From Mercurialis annua (Eukaryota > Streptophyta > Magnoliopsida > Malpighiales > Euphorbiaceae): DNA of 64,000 nt. The translations under genes were made by a program, and so were the position numbers. Positions 25,301 through 35,953 of this stretch are shown in pieces (the stretch's first letter is position 1; each line of letters begins with the position of its first letter). Where the stretch lies: positions 48,841,651 through 48,905,650 of the forward strand of contig NC_065571.1 of assembly GCF_937616625.2 (NCBI RefSeq), in the 5' to 3' direction. The notes beneath the pieces are model-generated. The model saw only the letters and a program-made list of their open reading frames with translations, searched no databases and was not told where the DNA came from.

Positions 25301-25332
25301 ACACGCCTTTTGTAAATGTTTCCCCAGCCCAT
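16861..25332 (-). CDS. ABC1-kinase/beta-lactamase fusion protein, with a frameshift
   Basis: Eighteen coding exons, listed 5' to 3' (minus strand): 25258-25332, 24944-25171, 24422-24508, 24227-24316, 24015-24141, 23126-23226, 22796-22964, 22572-22693, 22160-22287, 21980-22078, 21830-21887, 21673-21748, 21469-21598, 19949-20106, 18959-19031, 18635-18829, 18275-18368, 16861-17780. They would encode about 976 residues. The N-terminal half is an ABC1/UbiB atypical kinase: KLGQ at 67-70, Ala-rich PLATASIAQVH near 126, Lys148, NGDPHPGN at 287-294 and DFG at 309-311. The C-terminal half is a class-C beta-lactamase-like serine hydrolase: SVTK at 533-536, YHYLS at 625-629 and HSG at 905-907, with a Ser/Asp-rich insert at 772-857. 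Exon 9 lacks one base (AAA at 22258-22260, where AAAA would keep the frame), giving a stop at 22204-22206. All other exon phases fit. The substrate is unknown. It resembles Arabidopsis At5g24810. Confidence 0.9.
17855..18206. mobile_element. MULE-type MITE in the last intron of the ABC1 gene
   Basis: Inverted arms start GACTTAATCATCC and close with GATTAAGCC, with inner ATACCCCACCTTTT/AAAAGGTGGGGTAT. The flanking 9-mers TAAGCCAAA and TAAGCCTAA differ at one position. Confidence 0.7.
19624..19913. mobile_element. MITE in an intron of the ABC1 gene
   Basis: Inverted arms AAGGGTCAACCCGGTCACTG and AAGGATCACCCCGGTCCC (complement of the right end) continue inward for over 100 bp. It lies between coding exons 14 and 15. 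Non-coding. Confidence 0.65.
20948..21266. mobile_element. MULE-type MITE with perfect 9-bp target duplication, intronic
   Basis: The arms GGGTTAATTGCATATAAAAT and GGGTTAATTACATATAAAAT (complement of the right end) are almost identical. The 9-mer TTTATAAAT occurs at 20939-20947 and again at 21267-21275. It lies in the 1.36-kb intron between coding exons 13 and 14. Confidence 0.88.
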
Positions 25333-25527
25333 CCTAATGGATTCAAGAACAGTTATTAATTGCCCACAAGAATAATCAATTTGAGTTAATATTCTGTAAT
25401 TAAAAATGTTTGAAATTAACATGCTCTCTAATCAGAACACCAAAATTAACAATTCTGAAAGAAAAGGGAAGCATCACACTACCAAAATTAATAACAGAGA
25501 AAAATTACATAGAAAATTCACGCACCT
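25333..25527 (-). other. Probable 5' UTR intron of the ABC1 gene
   Basis: On the minus strand an ATTCAG|GTGCGTG donor (about 25527) and a CCATTAG acceptor just before the start codon delimit a possible leader intron. This places the transcription start somewhere above 25530. Confidence 0.5.
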
Positions 25528-25532
25528 GAATG

Positions 25533-26191
25533 TCCAAGCCTTTGAAATTGGGGAGAGGCAGCTGAGAAACAAACTGTGAAAATATCGAGACGATCGCAAA
25601 CAAAACCAAAAAAAAAAGTTAAGAGTGAGAATTAATGAATTGGAAATCAAATTTTGGACGTTTCGAAACTTTGCATTTTGAAGAGTTTTCAAGAATTGGA
25701 CCAATACGTAATTAGTGACCACCTATTTTCTTCTCTAATACGTCACTGTCCAAAAAAGAAAACGAATCTTCAAAGTTAACAAAAAGTTGGGCTTAGCGTG
25801 AAATTGGAGAAAAGCAGCATGCTCATTCAATAAAATTAATGCGTAGCTTAAAAATGGCCTCGTTCGAGTGAGATTAGCCGACTGTTAAGACTTTAAAGAC
25901 TGCCTGTGGCTTCCCGTAAGTATGTATGCAGCCGTTTAAAACGCGGGAAATTTAAAAGTATCGTTTTATAGTTGAAACTAATTGGGGATTGATGTAAGAG
26001 ACCTCAAGGATACCTGGGATTGTCATATGTATACCGTTGTTTTATTCACCGATGTTTTTGAGAGCTTCATATTCTATGAGTCGTTTGTTTCTTGTGGATT
26101 CTTATGTTTGGCTCCATCCATGCATAGCTTTATTTATACGTATACTGTCTGAAATCTTTATTCAGCATCTCAACCTTAACAAAAAGAAAAA
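25533..26191. other. Divergent promoter region between ABC1 and P450 genes
   Basis: The two genes are head-to-head, so this stretch holds the leader of one and the promoter of both. No reading frame is credible here. Confidence 0.5.
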
Positions 26192-27813
26192 ATGGAATTT
26201 GCCTTCACTTATAATTATAATTCACTGCTTGTTTCAGCTATTTTCTCAATTCCGGTTCTGCTCTACTTTGTAGCTCACATTCACAAGCTGTTCAAGTTCA
26301 GAACATCAGACGCACTAGTCCAGCAACCACCCGGCAGCACTGGATGGCCCATCATTGGAGAAACATTAGAATATCTATCCACAGCGAAAAACGGGGTTCC
26401 TGAAAAATTCATCAACGATCGAAGGAAGAAATACTCTCGGAACCTCTTTAAAACCTCTATGCTCGGCCAACCTACTGTGTTTTTGTGCACTGCCGAGGGC
26501 AACAAATTTATATTCTCCAATGAGAATAAGCTTGTCATCCCTTGGTGGCCTAGCTCTGTCGATAAATTCTTTGACACTCAAAACGTATCCAAAGCCGAGG
26601 AGTCTATGAAAATGCGCAAATTTGTCACCCCTGTTCTGAAACCGGACACTCTCCGCAGCTACGTCTCCGTTGTTGATGCTAAAACGAAACAGCTTCTTCA
26701 GGCTCGTTGGGATGGCAAACGAGAAGTTGAGGTTCACCCTTTTGCTAAAGATCTCACGTTTATATTAGCTTGTCGATTGCTTTTAGGTATTGATGATGAG
26801 AAGGCCATTTCTGAGCTTCAAAAGCCATTTGGTCCCTTCTCAACAGGGCTTCTATCGCTTCCTATTGATCTCCCTGGGACTAATTTTAGGCGTGCCGTTA
26901 AAGCTGCAAAGCAGCTTCGCGGCGAGTTTGAAGTTATGATCAAGCAGTGGAAGAGTGACATATCACAATCACACGGCATGTTGTCTCAGCATTTAGTAGA
27001 GGAGGGTCAATCGGGAAGCGACGCCGAAATGGCAATAAGGATTTTAGCTTTGATAAGCGCCTCGTACGATAATGTAAGCACTGCAATGACCTTTGTGGTC
27101 AAGTATCTAGCCGAGCTGCCTGATGTCTACGATGCTGTCTTAAAAGGTAAACACTCATTACATAGTAATGTTGATAAATTAAATTTTGCCGTTATATGAT
27201 TAATTAGAAGGATATGGTTGAATAGAGCAATTAGAGATTGTAAGAGCAAAAGAAGCAGACGAGCCTTTGAATTGGGATGACATACAGAAGATGAAATATT
27301 CATGGAATGTGGCAAGTGAAGTACTTAGAATCCATCCACCGGCTAATGGAGCTTTTAGAGAGGTCATCGCAGACTTCAAATATTCTGGCTGCCTGATTCC
27401 CAAAGGCTGGAAGGTATATAATATATTTATACACACATACATTAATACATAGACAAGATGCATAATTAAAGTTGATATGAGACCTTATTAATGTTGAGTT
27501 GCCCTTGAAACAGCTGCATTGGAATGCATATGCAACGCATAGAAGTGCAGAATACTTTCGAGAGCCGGAGAAGTTTGATCCATCAAGGTTCGAAGGAAAG
27601 GCGATAGTGCCTTATTCTTATGTTCCGTTCGGAGGAGGAGCTCATATGTGTCCTGGCAAAGAGTATGCCAGAATTGCAATACTTGTGCTGATGCATAATG
27701 TGGTTACCAAGTTCAGATTGGAGAAGGTGTTTGCTGATGAGAAAGTGATTGGACTTCCCGTTTTACGGCCAGCCAAAGGCCTTCCGGTTCGCCTTTATCC
27801 TCTACAACTTTAA
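26192..27813 (+). CDS. Cytochrome P450, CYP716-like, with atypical active-site residues
   Basis: Three exons (26192-27146, 27226-27413, 27514-27813) encode 480 residues, the usual length for CYP716. Residues 11-33 form the ER membrane anchor, followed by the proline hinge [14 protein letters not shown]. ExxR is at 350-353 (EVLR), PSRF at 404-407 and the heme loop [10 protein letters not shown] at 420-429 with ligand Cys427. CYP716 members of the CYP85 clan oxidise triterpenoids such as beta-amyrin; that role is from the family. Two positions are odd. The I-helix reads SASYDNVST, with Asn294 where the oxygen-activating Thr normally sits. The heme loop has His425 where most P450s have Arg. The rest of the fold looks intact and no frame is broken. 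Confidence 0.9.
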
Positions 27814-28145
27814 CACTTCATCTGTAATTTAGTTTCTCCATTCATTAATGATTAAGCAGCATCTATGTATCCACTAATTAATGAAGGCCAAATCCATCTT
27901 AAGGTTTTTGTACATTTAAATTTTTATTTATCCGGTCATTTCCAATCTTGACCAGCATGCCCTCTGCGATTAACTAAAGATTTCGAGCTCGAGTATGGAA
28001 TAATTCAAAAACATGAAAGAATTTTATTATCTTAATGAATCTTACCCAGTTTTGTTCGAATTAAATGTGATGGGAGCTCTGGACATCAAACCGCTCTTTT
28101 ACCAAAAAATATAATTGAAAAATCAAACAAGACCAATATAATATA
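27814..28145. other. 3' region of the P450 gene
   Basis: Contains the likely 3' UTR and AT-rich spacer. No gene or clear repeat is seen. Confidence 0.5.
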
Positions 28146-28585
28146 TGCTAATAAGTTGAAAAACCCAGACCTTTCTTCTAATTTTCAATTCCACCCTGAC
28201 GTTGCAATTTTTTCAATTTTACCCTATTTTGCATTTTTGGTTTTCAATTGTACCCTAAGATAAAAAAAAAATAATTTTCTTATCATAAGGATTAAAATAT
28301 ATAAAACAAATATATTGAAGGATCATTTCATACTTGTTTTTATATGGAAAAAATTCAATAAATCCTTAAATTAAAAAAAGTTTCAAATAAATCCATAATA
28401 AAATCTTAATTATAAGTCATTATTAATTTTTAATACACCTCACTCCGCTTTCATCGGACCTACCATCACCGGACCAATCGACCGAACTCCGCTTATCACC
28501 TACCATCGGAAACCACCGGAAAGCCATCTTCTCAATAAAATAAAAATAAATAAATTAAATTTAAATTAATTAATTATAAAATATA

Positions 28586-28845
28586 CCCCCTCCGTCCCGT
28601 TTAAGAAGTCCCATATTCTATTTTGGGATGTCCCATTTAAAAAGTCTCATTACTATTTTTAGAATACTTTTTCATTGAATACCCCATTTTACTCTTATTT
28701 TAGTTATCTTAAAAGAGTTTTATGGAAAATTCCACTATCATTAATAGGGGCAAAACATGAAAAAACATGAAAAGACAAGAATAATTAATGTTTTCTTAAT
28801 CTGTGTGTAAAGTCAAATGGGACTTCTAAAGTGGGACGGAGGGAG
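28586..28845. mobile_element. Stowaway-like (Tc1/mariner) MITE
   Basis: 260 bp bounded by CCCCCTCCGTCCC and GGGACGGAGGGAG with TA dinucleotides at 28584-28585 and 28846-28847. This terminus and target site are diagnostic of plant Stowaway elements. Confidence 0.85.
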
Positions 28846-28859
28846 TATTTTTTTAAAAT

Positions 28860-28985
28860 TTTGGGAGGAGGAGCAGCTCCTCCTCCTCCGACTGCTCCTT
28901 ACCGGAGGAGCAGATGCTCCTCCGGTGAGGAGCAGAAGCTCATTGCCTGAGGAGCTGCTCCTCACCGGAGGAGATGCTCCTCCTC
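28860..28985. repeat. GC-rich cluster of GGAGGAGC inverted repeats
   Basis: Many copies of GGAGGAGC and GCTCCTCC in alternating orientation form the core of the foldback element. The frame through it (Leu/Pro-rich) is a by-product of the triplet bias. Confidence 0.75.
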
Positions 28986-29169
28986 CCAATTTTTTTTTTT
29001 AAAAAAAATTAATTTATTTAAATTTAATTAATTTATTTTTATTTTATTGAGAAAATGGCTTTTTTGTATGATTTATAACTTTAAAAAGTATTTAGATTTT
29101 TTGATAAATATAAAGAATCTATTTTGAATATTAGCCGAATAAAAAGAGTTCAATTGAATGCCTCATGGT

Positions 29170-29744
29170 TAGGGGTGAGCATCGGTCGGTTCGGTTCGGT
29201 TCGGTTGGAAATTTTTCGGTTTTTTCGGTTTTCGGTTTGGAAAATTCCCAAACCGAACCGAACCGAACTTTTAGTTTGGAGGTGAAAAAACCGAACCGAA
29301 TCAAACCAAAAATTTCGGTTCGGTACGGTTCGGTTCGGTTAAAACCGAATTTCACCACTTTTTATTTTTTTAAAATTTTTTATATTAAAATTAATTGAAA
29401 TAATAAATAATTAGAGTATAATAAACTTCCATATATGTTTAAATAACAATTATTAACTTATATATCAACAATAATTAAGATATAAATACAAAAAACAAAT
29501 AAATATAAGTATATATGTATATTATTTTAAAAAAAATATATATTTTATATTAAAGTTCGGTTAATTCGGTTTTTCGGTCGGTTCGGTTTTCAAAACACTC
29601 AAACCAAACCGAACACCGAACACCAAACTTTACCTAGAGTAGAAACCGAACCAAACCGTTTTCACCGAAAAACCGAACCAAACATCAAAATTCGGTTCGG
29701 TTCGGTTCGGTTTTTCGGTTTGGTTCGGTTCTTGCTCACCCCTA
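29170..29744. mobile_element. hAT-type MITE with 8-bp target duplication
   Basis: Perfect 12-bp termini TAGGGGTGAGCA and TGCTCACCCCTA are flanked by CTCATGGT at 29162-29169 and 29745-29752. Both ends are packed with CGGTTCGG/CCGAACCG subterminal repeats, which create spurious reading frames on both strands. It is inserted in the right arm of the foldback element. Confidence 0.92.
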
Positions 29745-30139
29745 CTCATGGTGCAATTGAAAACTAAAAATACAAAATAGGGTAAAATTGAAAAAATTGC
29801 AACGGGGTGGAATTGAAAATCAAAACAAAAATCAGGGTTTTTTCAGCCTATTAGCCTATCATATATGTATTTTCTACTAACTTGATAAATTAATTGAAAA
29901 ATCTCCAACTCAACATTATATTAAAATAGTGGTTGAAGAATTGAATAGGACCGATTGATTCAACAAGTTAACCAGTTGTTCGTCCAATTGATCTCTAAAA
30001 ATCGAATTGGACCGATAAAATTGGCCAATAGGCTTTCTAAAAACCGGTTGAACAAGTTGGTTTCTCGGTATGAGACAAATTTAGCTTTAATTTTTAAATT
30101 TTGGGCAATTTTTGCCTTAAATTACTTTTTTTTATAATT

Positions 30140-30235
30140 GGGGAGGGTGAGCGCTTGTGGGAGGATTTGAACCCACGACATTGACATTTGCTGCCCAGCG
30201 CTTATACCATTTGAACTAAATTGAGCTATTCTACT
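30140..30235 (-). other. tRNA-derived sequence, possible short SINE
   Basis: The minus strand reads TAGCTCAATTTAG... then GGTTCAAATCC (30163-30173), a good RNA polymerase III B box inside a GTGGG/CCCAC stem. An A-rich run follows its 3' side (30135-30120). The anticodon arm is not convincing, so I do not call a functional tRNA. Confidence 0.5.
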
Positions 30236-30253
30236 TATATTAGGGCATAAAAA

Positions 30254-30651
30254 TTAGAGTAAATTACGTTGAGGTCATTGAGGTGCATCATAATTAACAG
30301 TTTAATACTTCTTGTTTTAAAAGTCTACTTAATGGTCTCTCAGTTTTGATTCCGTTAATTGAGAGATCCTTTCATTAATTTGAAGGACTAAATCGTTTAA
30401 CGGAACTAAAGCTGAGGTACTAAATCGTTTAAAAGTGAGGTATCTAAAATGAAAAGTGATTTTGGATCAAACCGTTTACAAAATTTAAAAGTAGACTACT
30501 AAATCATTTGAAAGTAAATGTCAAAATTAACGGAAGGGCCTAATAGTTAATAAAATTGAAACTGAAAAACCATTAAATGGACTTTTAAAATAAGAGATAT
30601 CAAACTGTTAACTATGATATATGTCAGAGATCTCAAAGTAATTTACTCTAA
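30254..30651. mobile_element. MITE, same family as 13153-13527
   Basis: Inverted arms begin TTAGAGTAAATTACGTTGAG and end with AAAGTAATTTACTC. The inner arms repeat CATAATTAACAGTTTAATAC and its complement. Non-coding. Confidence 0.65.
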
Positions 30652-31089
30652 AAATTACTAATAAGATATGGACCATACCAATTAAAACCTTTTACATAAA
30701 CAATTTTACTCAACTAGTTAAGGCATTTGATCCCATAAAACTGTAAACCAATGCTATACTGATTTGATTTTTTAAATTTAAATTAAATTATTACCGCAAC
30801 ATCTAGAATAAATAGTTGTTAAGCAATGACGGAAAGAGGAGGAGGCATGAGAGTGTCATGACCCCTTCTAAATTTTTAAGATTGTTAAAAAATAATTGAT
30901 AAATAAGATTGTTAAAATTAGCACCAATTTTTTAATATTTTACAATTTAACCCCTCTAATTTTTAAGATTGTCTATTCCATATATTACATATTGCAATTT
31001 GGCATTTCCTATGTTGAAATTCTGACTCCGTCATTATTTTTGAGGCCTTGTTTGGTTCAGTTGTTCAATGCAGATGGTAGCTGGTAGGT

Positions 31090-31545
31090 GATATTATACA
31101 TGACAATTAAATAACACGATACGAAGCTAAACGAATTCTGATTTAATTGTAAACAAGTTTTGGTCATAAACGGGTCAATACGTTTATGATACGATTAATT
31201 TCGTGTCTAAAGAGTTATACATGCTTAACCCGTTTAAATACGATTAACTAGTTTTAATTAAATATTATTTATTTTTAAAATTATATGTTTTCAAATCCTT
31301 CATTTTTTTTATATTATATATAATTACAATGGTATTTGTCACTTTAAACGGGTTGATTTATTAACACGTTTAGGTATACGTGTTTATACGGGTCGTATCG
31401 TGTAATCCGTGTAATATTCGTATCGTGTTCGGGTTTTGTATATCGAACCCGATTAATAATCGTGCCGTGTTTAGGCTAATTGTTTTTGTGTCTAAACGGG
31501 TCTGACCTGTTTATAACACGCAGACACGAATTGCTAGGTGTAGTT
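31090..31545. mobile_element. Degenerate hAT-like MITE rich in CGTGT/ACACG
   Basis: Imperfect inverted halves (ACGGGTCAATACG near 31170; CGTTTAGGTATACGTG and CGGGTCGTATCGTG near 31370-31400). The ends are not clear. A similar sequence occurs around 56030-56440. Confidence 0.4.
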
Positions 31546-31819
31546 AATATATTATAGTGTTTGGTAAAATTTATTGAGATGTCGTTGTTTATGAGTAAAA
31601 TAACCGATATAGACATCTCTTGTATAATATATACAATTTAAAATGTACACATAAATTTTTGAGTTAAAATTAAATTATATAAATATAAAAAAGTTCAAAA
31701 ATAAATAAACAAATGAATTATTCAAAAAAAAAATAACTATTTGAATGCTGAAAATATAAACAAATATTAACTTACAAATCACCTTTTACTCTCATTAAAT
31801 TATGAGAAATTTGATTTTT

Positions 31820-32825
31820 ACGTTTGAACAGCTTTTTCTTCGTAATTTTCATTTGATCGATCTTCATTTAATTTATTGAATATATCATAAAGCATAAAGT
31901 TGGCATTCTGATCTGAGTGCAAAAATGCAAGATTCTTTACAATTTTTCTCGAATATAATAGTGCAACGCCATTGATATAACAACAATGTTTCTTTGTATA
32001 CAAAATGGATATGAAGATATAAATCGTAAAAAAATTCATCTCGCTTTCCAAACTCCAAATGTTCTCTCAATGCAACTTCTAAGAGATGAGTACCATCTAT
32101 TGAAAGTTTCTTAATTCCTTAGGTCAACCACCATTCTGAAATTTAGACATATGATATCTAATTCTTTTATAACGTGCAAGAAAACCTTTTATCTGTGAAT
32201 ATCCAGCATCTATTATATAATATGTATCAATATATTATTAAATAAAAATATTTTAAAATAATTTTAACATCATAACTATAGTTTTTAAATAATTTTAAAA
32301 ACAATTTCTGGTGGTGTTTTAGGAAAATTTAATTCTTTTTTATAAATAGCACACTGAAAATTTCGTCCATCCTGTGACGTACCTTCCCATCCGGCCAACA
32401 TAAAAATAAATTGCATGTCAAAACTATAAACAGTCATACTATTCTATGTATGCACTCTTTTTCTACAAATAAATCGAATAATTTTGTGTTCTTCAACGCA
32501 TGCTGATACATGGGTTCCATTAATCGCTCTAATACGGTCCTATTTTAAATTTTAGATTTGTGTTAATAATTTTATAAATAATTAGACCTTTATATACATT
32601 AACCTAATTTTTTTTGAATAAATACCTAAAAGTGAGACATATATATACCATCATCAAGTATTTCTAGAGGAACTGTAGAAAATGCAGGATCCTTTGACTT
32701 CATTATGTCGATTGATAATCGCATCACTCGCTTTAATATTTCACAAAATACTCTACTAATTGTCTCACCCGATCGGTGGAAACGTTCCTGACCTTGTCGA
32801 TTTGAAGCTCACACATAAATAATAA
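31820..32825 (-). pseudogene. PIF/Harbinger transposase relic
   Basis: Minus-strand fragments in several frames follow the order of a plant Harbinger DDE transposase. They are RFHRSGETISRVF (about 32790), INGTHV (about 32530), FIFMLAGWEGTSQDGR (about 32390), DAGYSQIKGFLARYKRIRYH (about 32180), CIERTFGVWKAR (about 32060) and a SMALHYYIRE-like end (about 31960). Stops and frameshifts break it. The first catalytic Asp is Asn in INGTH. The second Asp, in SQDGR, is still visible. Confidence 0.75.
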
Positions 32826-33668
32826 ATAATAATATACCAACTTTCTCTAAAATTGATATTCTTGCAGCTGAACCATAATATTTTTCAAGATCTTGGCAAA
32901 GGTAAAATAAATATATGCTTATCCATCCTAAACATGTTCAGACATTTTAATTTTTTTCCAAAAATAAATTCATTGATGAAGATTACAATATAAGGATGAA
33001 AGTCATATAACAAGAGTTTTCTATATGATCTTTTCAAGATGGAACAACCAAATAAAAGGCAACAACACAAGATACAAGCAAAGATTAAAAATAAATCTAG
33101 TCATGGATCTGTAAACTTAACACAGCGATGAACCAAGTTCAGTTGGACGGGGATTTCGATCTCCTTCTTACGATAAGACGGAAGATCCGCTCGATTCGTT
33201 GAAACGTAATATTTTCCAACCAACATCTTCATCTAGATCTACAAAGTTAAGATCCACAAACCTCCCGATCTACAAGAACTTGACTTTGAAGATTGAACAA
33301 ACACTAAGAATTCTTGTTAAATCTAAAAATCGAATCAAAGAGGAGCGCATAAGACCTTTTAAGATTTATTAGACTTAAAAGAAAGACCGAATCAAAATAA
33401 CCATCCTAAAGAAATTTATTGAAATCAAAATAAAGACTCTAAAAGTAGTAATATGGGCGGAAAGAATATGATTTTTCGACTATAGCCAGAAAAATCACCT
33501 TCTCATACCCTCAACAAGGTGATGATGTATAAAGTTTTTCTAGAGAGTAGGGGGAGCAATTTTTTAGAGAGAGAGACTTTATCTAATGTCGATCTACTTA
33601 AGTACCCAATCAAAATCCAGACATCTTAATTCATTTAATCTACTAAAATGTTAAACTTAATCTACAAA
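32826..33668. other. Spacer between the two Harbinger relic genes
   Basis: No reading frame on either strand. 33100-33400 is less AT-rich and may be a separate insertion of unknown type. Confidence 0.4.
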
Positions 33669-34535
33669 CTAAATAGATAAAAAATACATATAATTACTCG
33701 ATCTCCACAAATCTTTCATCCACAAATAGTGATGATAGTCAAGCCATTTCCATTTTGTTTCAGCATCTTTTAGAATCCTATACATCTCTCTTTTTGATTT
33801 TTGATCCAACAATAATATCGTAAAAATAAGTATCGCTAGCCTTTTACATTTGTGGAAAGAAAGAACATCTTTCATAATTTTTTTAATGGAACAATCTGGG
33901 CGATATCCTAAAACTCCATATAATGTAGTAGTTTTATTTTTCATAATTTTCTTCATACCCTCATTCAATTTTCTTACTATATTGGTTACTTGTTCAGTAC
34001 TCGATATCTTCTTACTTTTATTAGTTTTTTTTTCATCTTTTCCCCCCACTAGTTGTAGAATTTATTCTCTTTTACTTTTTACTACTCGGTTAGCATCACT
34101 TTTAATATTTTCAAATTGATTGTTCCGAAAAGAAAATCAATAAATGATTACTCATTATTTAACTCTCCACTATCCACGTCGTTTAGGTGATCATTAAAAT
34201 TATTTTCTAGATAACCACTTTGCTGTGTAGAAATCACATTATCATGTGTTATTTCTTCAAGATCACTAGGTAAAACTCTAGGAGCATCTGCATAATCTAT
34301 AGTGGCCACAGTGCTCAAAAAAAAATTGTTACATTTTTTTTAAAGCTCTTTACCGATTCTTTTTTCAAGAAATTTAGCAAAACTGAAGTTTTCCAAAAAC
34401 ATGAAAAGATAAATTTTCAATCTATTTATATTACTAAAAAGATCATTTAGATATAGATATCACAGTATTCATTTGACGTTGTAATTGTGCCAGTAATAGG
34501 ATTCCACTCAAATCCAGTTGATTTTCCTTTCAATT
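33669..34535 (-). pseudogene. Myb/SANT-like partner gene relic of the Harbinger element
   Basis: The open frame 33669-34049 has a Lys-rich start and ends KREMYRILKDAETKWKWLDY, like the C-terminus of plant Myb/SANT-like proteins that accompany Harbinger transposases. Upstream, 34445-34535 encodes STGFEWNPITGTITTSNEY, a typical motif that follows the Myb/SANT-like domain, with a stop soon after. The DNA-binding part further upstream is displaced by a MITE (34543-34745). Its position and strand beside the transposase relic match the two-gene layout of the superfamily. Confidence 0.6.
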
Positions 34536-34542
34536 TTTTCCG

Positions 34543-34745
34543 GATCAAGATCCTCTCAAGTTCATTGAATATGACCTATCATGTTCAATCAATCTACACC
34601 ATTCATTATAAAATGAATGGTGTAAATTGAAAAAGTATAAAATATGTTAAGTTAATCTACATTATTCATTTTGTAATAAAATGTTGTAGATTGATTGAAC
34701 ATTATCAGGTCACGTCCAATCAACTTGAGAGGATCTTAATCCAAT
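34543..34745. mobile_element. Short MITE inserted in the Myb-like relic
   Basis: Inverted arms GGATCAAGATCCTCTCAAGT and GGATTAAGATCCTCTCAAGT (complement of the right end) enclose CAATCAATCTACACCATTC and its mirror. Confidence 0.7.
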
Positions 34746-35940
34746 TTTTTCCACCCTTTCCTCCACTCTCATTTATACTTTAGTTGTTTTTTTGGTAAAT
34801 ACTAAACTAACCAGTTCCGTCTCATTTTTATCCAAATTCATCCTTTGTCATCTCATTCACCTCAACTCTCATCAATATTAGTACCTCTAATAAAATTATC
34901 AACAAATGAAGTAAATTGTTCATTTGACCAAATGACTCTTCTACTATTCTTATGTTTCATAAACACACTTAAATCTATCATAAAAATTAATTATATTCTT
35001 AATTAATATAATGATAGCAATTTATAAAATTTGAAAGTATATTTCTATGTATTGATTTTTAGAATCCATTATATTATTATATCCGCAAATTTTAAAAAAA
35101 GGCATAACATTTTTTAACATGAGTTTATATAAGTAGAAAATAGAGTTTAAAAGAATTCAATTTTTGTGCACTTTTATATATACAGTTTATGACTAACAAA
35201 CAAAAAGAGAATTCAATGTTTATGCACTTTTATATTTTAGTTGGATATTTTTTTATCATAATGACAAGTTATTCCTAACTTAGATTATCATATTTTAGAC
35301 TTGATATATATGTGCATGTATGAGAAATATTAAGATTATTAAGTCACAAGTTAGAATTTTATTTTATGCTTTATATTATTCAATATATAATGAAAGCGAG
35401 AAAGGTTGCATATAGTTCACTTAGACTTATGACAACTTGGTGGTTTTATATATACTGAAAGTGGAGTCGCCACCTAGAAGTGATGAAAATGCTTTTTCCA
35501 CTAACTAGACATCTCACTCACTTATAGATGCATAAAATGTCGCGCATCACATCAAAAGATCTGCATTCGTGAAGATAATTAACTCTACAATTTACCAGAT
35601 TATTAATTGTTCGATTAACAAGTATACCATAGGTATTAATATGGTTATGTTATACATAAAACAACATATACATCATCTCATCTCATAAACATACATCAAA
35701 ATAATTGGAAATACTAAAAATAAATGACTGGAAATGAAAAATTTGAAATAATATAAACACGTATTACAAATCTAGACTAGCATATGACTCAAGCCGACTG
35801 ACATAGAAAGCAAAAAACATGTATTCCTAGACAAACATCTAACCTTGTGGTTTTTAATAAATAACGCGCACACGCACACATATATACATATACACAAAAT
35901 TTAAAATCAACCTCAAACATCTAACCTTGTTGTTTTTAAC
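34746..35940. other. AT-rich spacer without recognisable genes
   Basis: No credible coding sequence. It may contain eroded transposon DNA, and the left end could be the decayed start of the Myb-like relic. Confidence 0.4.
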
Positions 35941-35953
35941 AAAACATGATATT

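Larger units (their letters stand above)
28146..29855. mobile_element. Large foldback element interrupted by two MITEs
   Basis: The left arm (about 28150-28270) and right arm (about 29750-29850) are inverted copies, sharing TTCAATTTTACCCTATTTTG. A second inverted pair is 28525-28580 and 28990-29060 (AATAAAATAAAAATAAATAA and its complement). The core at 28860-28985 is GC-rich. A Stowaway-like MITE sits between the left arm and the core, and a hAT MITE sits in the right arm. No transposase is present. Confidence 0.7.

Noticed and set aside
28817..29002. Leu/Pro-rich frame
   Set aside because: Falls on the GGAGGAGC repeat cluster and runs out of the Stowaway MITE.
29131..29398. Two antiparallel frames rich in Arg, Thr, Glu and Phe
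   Set aside because: Produced by CGGTTCGG subterminal repeats of the hAT MITE.
30140..30235. Functional tRNA gene on the minus strand
   Set aside because: The B box is good but the A box and anticodon arm do not fold into a normal cloverleaf.
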